From Gemmatimonadota bacterium (GTDB lineage Bacteria > Gemmatimonadota > Gemmatimonadetes > Longimicrobiales > Gaopeijiaceae): a stretch of 64,000 bases of DNA. The notes under the pieces are model-generated. The model was not told the DNA's origin and did no database searches. It saw nothing but the letters and a program-made list of their open reading frames with translations. The first letter of the stretch is position 1, and the number at the start of each line of letters is the position of its first letter. Positions 27,804-35,148 of the stretch are shown here, piece after piece. The translations under genes were made by a program, and so were the position numbers. The DNA lies in the NCBI GenBank assembly GCA_022827345.1, contig JAJDTB010000030.1:115222-179221 (forward strand), written 5' to 3'.

Positions 27804-29299
27804 CCCGGATCGCCCGGGCTGCCGCGGCGGCAATCCCGGTCCTCCTCCTTCAGCTGCAGGCGGGGACCGCCCAGTCCGCCAGGATGCCCGCCACTCTGCG
27901 GTACGGTTCCGGCCTGATCGACATCCCCGTGGCGTCCGTCCTGCCGCACCTCATGATGACGGCCACCTATTCGGGATTTCGCGCCACGGTTCCGCCGATG
28001 CTCGACACGGGGGCAGGCGGCGACGGGGCCGGGGCGGGCGAGTCCTCCCGGGCGTGGTTCTCCGACGGCTCGATTGCGGTGGGCCTGCTGGATCGCGTCG
28101 AGATCGGCGCGACCTTCCAGCATTCGGCCGATGCCGGCGACGGTGGACGGATGCTCGGAGCCTTCGGCCGCCTGTCACTCCTTCCCGCCTCGGTTCGCAG
28201 CGTCGGCCTGGCGGTCGGGGCCAGGTACCTGTCCGCGCCGGGCTACGCCGGCAGGGAAGGCCGGAGCTTCCAGCCCACCCGCCTGGGCCTGCCGGATCCG
28301 CGTTTTTTCGGCACCGCCGCGAGCGCCGAAGAGTTCGCCACCACCTTCAGCCCGTACGTGGCGGCGACGGCCCGTCTCCCGGGATTGCAGGCGGACCCCG
28401 GATACGAGGTAACGATGACCGCGGGTTGGGGAAGCGGGATGTTTGTAGCCGGAAGCGATCTCGACTTCTACGGCGACGGCGCCTCCGGAGGACTCTTTGC
28501 CGGATCGGCCATTCACTTCACGACCGGCCGGGGACGCACGGTGAGCCTCATGGCCGAGTACAACGGCTTCGACGTCAACGCAGGCGCCCAACTCGACTTC
28601 GGCGGCATCCGGGTCGGCGCATTCTCGCTCGGCCTGGCCGGCGACGGCGCGTCGACCTACCGCTCCAGGAAGTTCGGCGTCCTGGGTTCGGTGGCTCTCT
28701 GCGCCAGGGACATCGGGCCCTGCCGCCCCGCATCGCGACCGGCCGCGCGCGATACCGTGGTGCTTCCCGCGCCGCCGCCCGACACCGTGGTCGTCGAAAG
28801 GGAGGTCGCGCCCCGGCTGCCCACCGGTTCGCCCCGGACGGTGTGTTTGGCGACGGGTGCCGCGGTTTCCGTGATCGTGACCCCGGCCGGAGACACGCTG
28901 GTGGGCCCATCGCGCGTGCCGCTGTCCGATCTGCGCCCCGGAATCGGCTTCATGGGGACGTACGCCGAGGGCCGCGACTGGTTCGAGCAGGGGTCGCCCA
29001 TCACCCTGGGCCAACGCAGCTACGAGAGATCGGGCGGGCCGCTGCCGCTCGACTGCGCGGACATCGTCGAGATCGGAAGCCACGACGGCGTGCCGCTCTT
29101 CGCGGAGCACTCCGCCGCGGCGCCATTCGCAATCGTCCTTGTGCCGGCGCGTCCGGGCGTGTGGCAGGGTTATTCGCTTGTGCCGGCCGAAGCACCTGAA
29201 GCCCTGCCGGATCCGGGATCCGCGGCGAGCCCCAGCCTGCGCATCAGCTCGGGCGTCAGGTCGTCCGCCGTGTCGATGTCGGACTGCGGCTCCAGGTAG
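27800..29299 (+). CDS. Secreted protein of unknown function, outer-membrane-associated type
   Basis: About 499 residues. A signal-like N-terminus (RIARAAAAAIPVLLLQLQAGTAQS) is followed by Gly/aromatic-rich alternating stretches (YGSGLIDIPVASVLPHLMMTA, SLMAEYNGFDVNAGAQLDFG), which suggest a beta-barrel or YjbH-like outer-membrane part up to about residue 310. A Pro-rich linker (about 320-345) and a smaller domain follow. The start is uncertain: CTG 27800 has TGGGGAG 6 bases upstream and overlaps the ccmD stop in the operon's usual NTGA style; ATG 27758 is the standard alternative. The last 130 bases overlap the convergent glycosyltransferase gene and encode a low-quality tail. Confidence 0.6.
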   Translation: MTRIARAAAAAIPVLLLQLQAGTAQSARMPATLRYGSGLIDIPVASVLPHLMMTATYSGFRATVPPMLDTGAGGDGAGAGESSRAWFSDGSIAVGLLDRVEIGATFQHSADAGDGGRMLGAFGRLSLLPASVRSVGLAVGARYLSAPGYAGREGRSFQPTRLGLPDPRFFGTAASAEEFATTFSPYVAATARLPGLQADPGYEVTMTAGWGSGMFVAGSDLDFYGDGASGGLFAGSAIHFTTGRGRTVSLMAEYNGFDVNAGAQLDFGGIRVGAFSLGLAGDGASTYRSRKFGVLGSVALCARDIGPCRPASRPAARDTVVLPAPPPDTVVVEREVAPRLPTGSPRTVCLATGAAVSVIVTPAGDTLVGPSRVPLSDLRPGIGFMGTYAEGRDWFEQGSPITLGQRSYERSGGPLPLDCADIVEIGSHDGVPLFAEHSAAAPFAIVLVPARPGVWQGYSLVPAEAPEALPDPGSAASPSLRISSGVRSSAVSMSDCGSR

Positions 29300-30669
29300 G
29301 TGACGCGCGCTCCCGACTCTCGCGCTCTGGCGGTGGTCTCGCTCAGCACCCTCTCGGTGCTCCACGGGATGTCGGCGAAGAGGGCCGGGTGGGGGGCGCC
29401 CAGCCCCATGAGGTAGTAGCCGCCGTCGGTGGCCGGCCCCAGCACGACATCCGCCGAATCGAGCGCTTCCAGGGCCCGGCGCACGGTGTCCGCGTCGACC
29501 GCGGGAGCGTCCGTGCCGATCACCACCACACGGTTCACCACCTCGAAGGCCCGGTCGAACATCAGGCGCATCCTTCGGCCGAGGTCGCCGTCCGGCTGGG
29601 GCCAGTACCGCCCGGGTGCATCGCCGAGCCATTCGCGCACTTCGTCCTCGGCGCCGCGGGGGGCGTAGCACACCGTGATTCCCGCGCGCACTCCGGCCAG
29701 CTGATCGATCACCGCACGGCCCATCCGCCGGTAGATGCCGGCCGCGGCCTCGTCGCCGACGCTGGAGGCCAACCGGGTCTTCACGTCACCGGCGCGGGGG
29801 GCTTTGGCGAAAACGAGCACCATTGCGCGGCGGCCGCCGGTGCGACCCGGTGGCGGTGCATCGGATGGACGCGGATGTCTGCGCGGCGGGTACCTTGCGG
29901 CGAGTCCGGCCGGCCTTGCCCCCCGAAGAAACCGGGTGATCAGCGTCGCGTTGCGGACCCATCCCCGGATACGCCCCTCCTCTTCGTAGCGGCGGGCGCT
30001 GGTGGTGATCGTGGCGGAGAGCGGCCGCAGCCGTCCCGCCCGGAGAAGGCGCCGGTTCAGAATCACGTCCTCCATGATCGGTTCGTCGGGAAAGGGGCCC
30101 GCCTCGAAGAACAGGCCGCGCGGGATCAGGAGCCCCTGGTCGCCGTAAACGAGGCCCTTGTGGCGAACGCGAATCCGCTGGCCTGCTTCGATCAGGCGGT
30201 AGCAGAGGTGGGGGTGGGCGATGGCGAGGCCGAAGTAGGCCGCGTCGGGACCATCCGCCTGGACATGATCACGGATTGCGCGGAGAGCGTCCTGGTCAAG
30301 CCGGGAGTCGGCGTGCAGCATGAGCAGCCAGGGGGTCCGGAGGAAGGCCGCGCCCGCATTCATCTGCCGCGCGCGGCCGAGTCCGCTCCTGAGTACGGTG
30401 GCCCCGCCCCCGCGCGCCGCGTCCACCGTCCCGTCCCAGGAGCCTCCATCGACCACGACGACCTCCGTGGGCAGATCGAGCGTCGCGAGATCCTTCAGCA
30501 GGCCGGGAAGGGTCTCGGCCTCGTCGATGGCGGGGATGACAACCCCGAGTTCAGCCCTGCCGCCCCCGGGACGCGACCTGCCCGCCGCTGGCGGGTGGAT
30601 GCGGGCCGTGCGGGCGAGGCGGCCCGCGCGGATGCATCGCCGATCGAATGCCGCGGGGGTGTTGTCCAC
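29170..30669 (-). CDS. Fusion of two glycosyltransferase-type domains (TIGR04283-like + TIGR04282-like)
   Basis: 499 residues, GTG start. Residues about 40-255 form a GT2-type transferase (VVIPAIDEAETLPGLL, VVVDGGSWDGT, LMLHADSRLD, YGDQGLLIPR). Residues 283-480 form a second nucleotidyl-sugar-type domain (MVLVFAKAPRAGDVKTRLA, VVIGTDAPAVDADTVRRAL, GPATDGGYYLMGL). The two domains match families named from arsenosugar-type loci, but no arsenic gene is visible here. A Pro/Arg-rich linker joins them. The gene follows the VTT::DUF547 gene by 6 bases, so the operon probably acts on membrane-linked sugars (inference). Confidence 0.82.
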   Translation of the reverse strand: MDNTPAAFDRRCIRAGRLARTARIHPPAAGRSRPGGGRAELGVVIPAIDEAETLPGLLKDLATLDLPTEVVVVDGGSWDGTVDAARGGGATVLRSGLGRARQMNAGAAFLRTPWLLMLHADSRLDQDALRAIRDHVQADGPDAAYFGLAIAHPHLCYRLIEAGQRIRVRHKGLVYGDQGLLIPRGLFFEAGPFPDEPIMEDVILNRRLLRAGRLRPLSATITTSARRYEEEGRIRGWVRNATLITRFLRGARPAGLAARYPPRRHPRPSDAPPPGRTGGRRAMVLVFAKAPRAGDVKTRLASSVGDEAAAGIYRRMGRAVIDQLAGVRAGITVCYAPRGAEDEVREWLGDAPGRYWPQPDGDLGRRMRLMFDRAFEVVNRVVVIGTDAPAVDADTVRRALEALDSADVVLGPATDGGYYLMGLGAPHPALFADIPWSTERVLSETTARARESGARVTYLEPQSDIDTADDLTPELMRRLGLAADPGSGRASGASAGTSE

Positions 30670-30675
30670 GGCCTG

Positions 30676-32247
30676 CTAAGGTGAGGAGTCGTTCAGGGTC
30701 CAGTCGTAGTCGACGAATTCCAGTTCGGTGCCCGGGTCCTCGAGAGCCTCGCGCTCCGCGCCGGACGTGTAGCGGGCCAGGAACGACCTGATGCCCTCGA
30801 CCCCGCCGAAGTCCTCCTTGAACCAGTCCAGCAGGGTATTGACCCGTACCGTCCGCCTGCCGTCAACGGTGGCCACGCGGAATTGAGCCGGATCGCCTGT
30901 GAATGCGAGGACCCGGTCGTCGAGTTGCGAATCGAGGGAGCTGCCGTCGTATGCCTGGGGGATCAGGGGCGGACAGCTCACCGCGGCGCAGTTGATCGCG
31001 AAGTGGATGCGCGCATCGCCCATCGGCCGAATGATCTCGTGCTCGATCTCGTCCTGCGAGCGCACGGCTCCGGCGACCGGGCAGTGATCGCCGGTAAAGA
31101 CGTCGGGGATCTGCCAGACCGAGTTCGCGGGACGCCCGGCCGCCGCGTTCCTGATGCGGAGCAGCCCGCCGGCGCGCCTGATCGGATAGTCTTCGATCAC
31201 GCGCTTCAGCATGCATGCGTTATAGGCGTTGATCCAGAAGGCCAGTCGGTCCGCGGGGGCGGCGCTCTGGACGGCAGCGGGATCGGTCGCCTCCAGCCTG
31301 GCGATGTAGACGTTCAGCTTGGACGGGTCGTCCGCGAGGTGCCGGTACGCCACACCGTCGTCTTCCACCACCGCCGCGAGGACTTCGGTGAAAAGCCCGT
31401 GGTCGGGCAGCTGTCCGGCGGGTGCCTGCCGTGTGCTGGCCACAGGAGCCGCGGCGAAACCAGAGGCGACCGCAATGGCGACCACGATGGTGCTCATCCC
31501 CGGCAGCCTGATGTTCATGCGCTTGAGCAAGGCGGGAAGGAAGCTGAGCAGGACGAGGAGGGCGCCCGCGATCCCGACCCGCAGCAACGCCTCGCGGGAG
31601 GCTTCCTGCGAGCCCTGCAGGAGGGCGTCCGCGAAGAAGGTGTACACCGCCGTCCCCGGTACGATGCCGATCAGCGTCGCCAGAGCGTAGGTGCGCCATC
31701 GCAACGGCATGAGTCCCGACCCGAAGTTGAGCGCGTTGAAGGGAACCAGGGGGATCAGACGTAGAGTAAGCAGACCCTGGAATCCGTGCCGCTTCACGAT
31801 GCCGTCGAGTTTGTCCAGCGTGGTCGAATCGCTGCCCATGAGGTGGCGAACGCCGTCGCGTCCCAGCGCCCGGGCGATGCCGAAGGCCGCGTTGGCGCCG
31901 ATGTTCGCGGCGGCCATGTTCAGCAGCGTGCCCCACCAGAAGCCGAAGATCGCGCCCCCTCCGAGCGTCAGGATCGTGCCCGGCACCGCCAGCGCCGTGG
32001 CCGATGCGTAGATCGCCACGAAGATGACCGGTGCCCAGGGGTGGCCTCGCAGCCACTCGACGACTTCGAAGACGCCTTCGCGAGACAGGTAGCCGCCGAG
32101 CGGCGTCATCTTCGCGATCAGGTAGCCGGCAACCACGAGCAGGACCAGCGCGCCGAGCTTGAAGAGGGGGCCGCGAGACGGGCGCCTGGCGCCATCGCCA
32201 GCGGAGGAGGCGTCGGTGGACGTTGCCGCGTTGTCTATTTCAGCCAT
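30676..32247 (-). CDS. VTT-domain (TVP38/TMEM64) membrane protein fused to a DUF547 domain
   Basis: 523 residues. After a hydrophilic lead and a helix (about 29-48), residues 60-240 carry the VTT/SNARE-associated domain (FVAIYASATALAVPGTILTL, GGGAIFGFWWGTLLN, LRLIPLVPFNALNF). A further helix at about 251-270 (MSTIVVAIAVASGFAAAP) looks like an old signal peptide, and the DUF547 domain follows (about 285-515: LAFWINAYNACMLKRVI, IHFAINCAAVSCPPL). VTT proteins include lipid scramblases; DUF547 has no established role. The 3' end of the flavoprotein gene overlaps its start by 13 bases. Confidence 0.82.
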   Translation of the reverse strand: MAEIDNAATSTDASSAGDGARRPSRGPLFKLGALVLLVVAGYLIAKMTPLGGYLSREGVFEVVEWLRGHPWAPVIFVAIYASATALAVPGTILTLGGGAIFGFWWGTLLNMAAANIGANAAFGIARALGRDGVRHLMGSDSTTLDKLDGIVKRHGFQGLLTLRLIPLVPFNALNFGSGLMPLRWRTYALATLIGIVPGTAVYTFFADALLQGSQEASREALLRVGIAGALLVLLSFLPALLKRMNIRLPGMSTIVVAIAVASGFAAAPVASTRQAPAGQLPDHGLFTEVLAAVVEDDGVAYRHLADDPSKLNVYIARLEATDPAAVQSAAPADRLAFWINAYNACMLKRVIEDYPIRRAGGLLRIRNAAAGRPANSVWQIPDVFTGDHCPVAGAVRSQDEIEHEIIRPMGDARIHFAINCAAVSCPPLIPQAYDGSSLDSQLDDRVLAFTGDPAQFRVATVDGRRTVRVNTLLDWFKEDFGGVEGIRSFLARYTSGAEREALEDPGTELEFVDYDWTLNDSSP

Positions 32248-33644
32248 TGGATTACTCGCTTCAGTGTGCGGCCGGCCGCTGTGTCGAGGCGCGTGCGGTT
32301 GAACTCGGCGGCGGCCTTCTTCACACTCTCAACCATGGTGGGATACGGGAAGATCGTGTCCGCGACCTTGCTCAGCCTGAGTCCGTGCTGGCGGGCCAGC
32401 ACGAACGGGAAGATCAGATCGCCGGCGCCGTGTGCGACGATCGTGGCGCCCAGCACCCTGCCCTTGCGGTCCGCCGTGACCTTCACGAAGCCCGTGGCGG
32501 ATCCGTCGACGATTGCCCGGTCCAGGTCATCGAGGTGGTACATGTAGGCCGTGCCGCCGCGTGCGGCGGCCTCCGCCCCCGACAGGCCCACGTGAGCGAC
32601 CTCGGGGTCCGTATAGGTAACCCGCGGCACGTTGTCGTAGCGAATCCTGGTCCGGCCGGGCAGGACGGAATTGCGCAGCGCGACCTTGGCCATCTGCTCG
32701 GCGGCGTGAGTGAACTGCATGGCCCCCGTGACGTCGCCGGCGGCCCACACGGTGGGCGCGCTGCTGCGCAGGTACGGGTCGACCCGGATTGCCCCGCGCA
32801 CTGTCTCCACCCCGGCGGCCTCCAATCCCAGCCCGTCGGTGAAGGGCCGGCGGCCCGTGGCCACGAAGATCTCGTCGACAGCCAGGCTCTCACCGCCGTC
32901 CATCCTCAGCACCTTGCGCCCGCGCTCGGTTTCGACGGCCGCCACCGCGGCCCCGACCCGGACGTCGATCCCTTCCTCGCGCAGCGAATCCTGCATGAAC
33001 GCGGCCGCCTCCGGTTCCTCGTTGTTCAGGATGGAGGGCATCATCTCGAGGATGGTCACCCGGGCGCCCAGGCGCGCGAAGATCTGCGCGAACTCGGTCC
33101 CGATCGGCCCGCCGCCCAGGATGGCGATCGATCCGGGCAGTTCGTCCTCGTCGAAGACGTTCTCGTAGGTCCAGAACCCCGCGTCGGCGAGCCCCGGGAT
33201 CGGTGGCGCGGCCGCGACGGCCCCGGTGGCGATCACGAACCGCTTCGAGCGGATCGTCCCCACGCCCTCGACCTCCATCGTCGACGCGTCCAGGAAGCGG
33301 GCCGTGCCGAAGTGGACCGCGATCCCCATGTCCCGGAAGCGCTCGGGGTCGTCGTGATGGGCGACGGTCGCGCGCGCAGCCCTCATGCGCTCCATGACGG
33401 CACCGAAGTCGTGCCGCACTTCGGGTCGCCGCAGCCCCAGGCCGGCGGCCCGGTCCATCTGCCGCGCGAGGCGCGCCGATGCGATCAGCGCCTTGGACGG
33501 CACGCACCCGGTCCAGAGACAGTCTCCTCCCAGGGCGTTCTTCTCGACGATTGCCGCGTCAAGACCGAGGTATGCGGCGCCCACGGCGGTGATCAGTCCC
33601 GCGGTCCCGCCTCCGATGGCGACCAGATCGTATTGAGCCGTCAT
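32235..33644 (-). CDS. FAD-dependent pyridine nucleotide-disulfide oxidoreductase (mercuric reductase-like)
   Basis: 469 residues. N-terminal FAD-binding GGGTAGL follows LVAI, and the redox-active disulfide Cys42/Cys47 stands in GGDCLWTGCVPSKALI. The NAD(P)-binding GGGPIGTEFAQIFARLG and the interface region (PYPTMVESVKKAA) complete the class I disulfide reductase fold. The C-terminal Cys pair of true mercuric reductase is missing and the dimerisation His-Glu pair of lipoamide dehydrogenase is not obvious, so the electron acceptor is unknown. Such proteins are often found next to VTT proteins, as here. First gene of a three-gene operon. Confidence 0.85.
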   Translation of the reverse strand: MTAQYDLVAIGGGTAGLITAVGAAYLGLDAAIVEKNALGGDCLWTGCVPSKALIASARLARQMDRAAGLGLRRPEVRHDFGAVMERMRAARATVAHHDDPERFRDMGIAVHFGTARFLDASTMEVEGVGTIRSKRFVIATGAVAAAPPIPGLADAGFWTYENVFDEDELPGSIAILGGGPIGTEFAQIFARLGARVTILEMMPSILNNEEPEAAAFMQDSLREEGIDVRVGAAVAAVETERGRKVLRMDGGESLAVDEIFVATGRRPFTDGLGLEAAGVETVRGAIRVDPYLRSSAPTVWAAGDVTGAMQFTHAAEQMAKVALRNSVLPGRTRIRYDNVPRVTYTDPEVAHVGLSGAEAAARGGTAYMYHLDDLDRAIVDGSATGFVKVTADRKGRVLGATIVAHGAGDLIFPFVLARQHGLRLSKVADTIFPYPTMVESVKKAAAEFNRTRLDTAAGRTLKRVIQWLK

Positions 33645-33929
33645 TTGCGTTGAGAAGTCGGGGCGCCGCGCGGCCGGGGGCGTCAGCCGCGAAATCTGGC
33701 GCGTTCAAACATGGAAACGCCCCTCGATAACCATAGCTTGATTCCGTCGTCCTGAACGGCGCCCGGAAAGCGCCGGCGGCAGGAACGGGCGGGTCTGTCA
33801 CCCTGGCTACACCGGGCAGGCGGTCCGGGATCCGTTGGCCCCCGGTGCGGAGCGCGCGTCCTTGACGACGGGCTATTTCGCGTTATCTTCGGTTTTGGTG
33901 AAACCCAACTGGCAAAGGAACGAGCAGCG
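33645..33929. promoter_or_regulatory. Divergent intergenic region, disulfide oxidoreductase / recA
   Basis: 285 bases with the recA promoter near its right end. I looked for LexA-type palindromes (GAAC-N4-GTTC or CTGT-N8-ACAG) and saw none that is convincing, so SOS control of recA is not supported from sequence. No other feature seen. Confidence 0.5.
33862..33889 (+). promoter_or_regulatory. Predicted recA promoter
   Basis: TTGACG, a 16-base spacer, then TATCTT. The predicted leader is about 34 bases. AAAGGAA lies about 11 bases before the recA ATG. Confidence 0.55.
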
Positions 33930-35018
33930 ATGTCCACGAAGAAAAAGTCCGGGGCCCGGGACAGGGCCCGCGATCAGAGGAGGAAGGCACTCGACACGGC
34001 CCTGACCCAGATCGAGAGATCGTACGGGAAGGGAGCCATCATGCGCATGGGTTCCGACCAGCCCAGCCTCAAGATCCGCAGCATTTCGACGGGCGCCATC
34101 AACCTCGATGCGGTCATCGGCATCGGCGGCGTGCCGCGGGGGCGTATCAGCGAGATCTACGGGCCGGAGTCGTCCGGGAAGACCACCCTGTGCCTGCATG
34201 TGATCGCCAACGCGCAGCGCGATGGGGGCGTTGCGGCATTCATCGACGCCGAGCACGCGCTGGACATCCAGTACGCGCGCAAGCTGGGGATCAACGTGGA
34301 CGACCTCCTGGTCTCGCAGCCGGATACGGGGGAGCAGGCGCTCGAGATCGCCGAGGTGCTCATCCGCAGCAACGCGGTGGACGTGATCGTGGTCGACTCG
34401 GTCGCGGCGCTGGTGCCGCGGGCCGAGATCGAGGGCGAGATGGGTGACTCACATGTGGGACTGCAGGCCCGCCTGATGAGCCAGGCGCTCCGCAAGCTCA
34501 CCGGGGCCGTCAGCCGGTCCAACGCCTCCGTGATTTTCACCAATCAGATCCGCGAGAAGATCGGGGTCATGTTCGGGAGCCCGGAGACGACGTCGGGGGG
34601 CCGAGCGTTGAAGTTCTACGCGTCCCTGCGCTTGGATATTCGCCGGATCGGCGCCCTCAAGGACGGGCCCGACATCATCGGGAACCGGACCCGCGTCAAG
34701 GTCGTGAAGAACAAGTGCGCGCCGCCCTTCAAGCAGGCGGAATTCGACATTCTGTACGGCAAGGGAATCAGCCACACCGGCCTGCTCATCGATCTAGGCG
34801 TCGAGAAGGGGATCGTGGACAAGTCGGGATCCTGGTTCTCCTACGGTTCCCTGCGACTCGGCCAGGGCAAGGAGAACGTGCGGATGTTCCTCGAGGAGAA
34901 CACGGACGTTGCCGCCGAGATCGAAGCGCGGCTCCTGGTGGCGCTGGGGATTGCGGAGCCGCCCGAGGAAGGGGCCGCGTCCGGCTCGGCCGGAGCACCT
35001 GCGGTCAAGGTCGTGTAG
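33930..35018 (+). CDS. recA: Recombinase RecA
   Basis: 362 residues. Strand-exchange ATPase of homologous recombination and SOS signalling. Walker A GPESSGKT is at 78-85. [46 protein letters not shown] and [13 protein letters not shown] are all standard. A basic lead ([19 protein letters not shown]) extends the N-terminus, and the C-terminal tail is Gly/Ala-rich rather than strongly acidic. Confidence 0.98.
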   Translation: MSTKKKSGARDRARDQRRKALDTALTQIERSYGKGAIMRMGSDQPSLKIRSISTGAINLDAVIGIGGVPRGRISEIYGPESSGKTTLCLHVIANAQRDGGVAAFIDAEHALDIQYARKLGINVDDLLVSQPDTGEQALEIAEVLIRSNAVDVIVVDSVAALVPRAEIEGEMGDSHVGLQARLMSQALRKLTGAVSRSNASVIFTNQIREKIGVMFGSPETTSGGRALKFYASLRLDIRRIGALKDGPDIIGNRTRVKVVKNKCAPPFKQAEFDILYGKGISHTGLLIDLGVEKGIVDKSGSWFSYGSLRLGQGKENVRMFLEENTDVAAEIEARLLVALGIAEPPEEGAASGSAGAPAVKVV

Positions 35019-35148
35019 GGGCGCGGCGGGCCGGAGGCATCGGCAGCAGGGTTGGGCTAACTTCCATTGACGCAGATGCTGCCGAGCCGCCACGCGGCCG
35101 GCTTCCAGTTCCCGAACGACCCTCGCGGTTGTCCGACGCCCTGAACCG

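Noticed and set aside
33645..33929. LexA box upstream of recA
   Set aside because: No palindrome of the known LexA types stands near the promoter.
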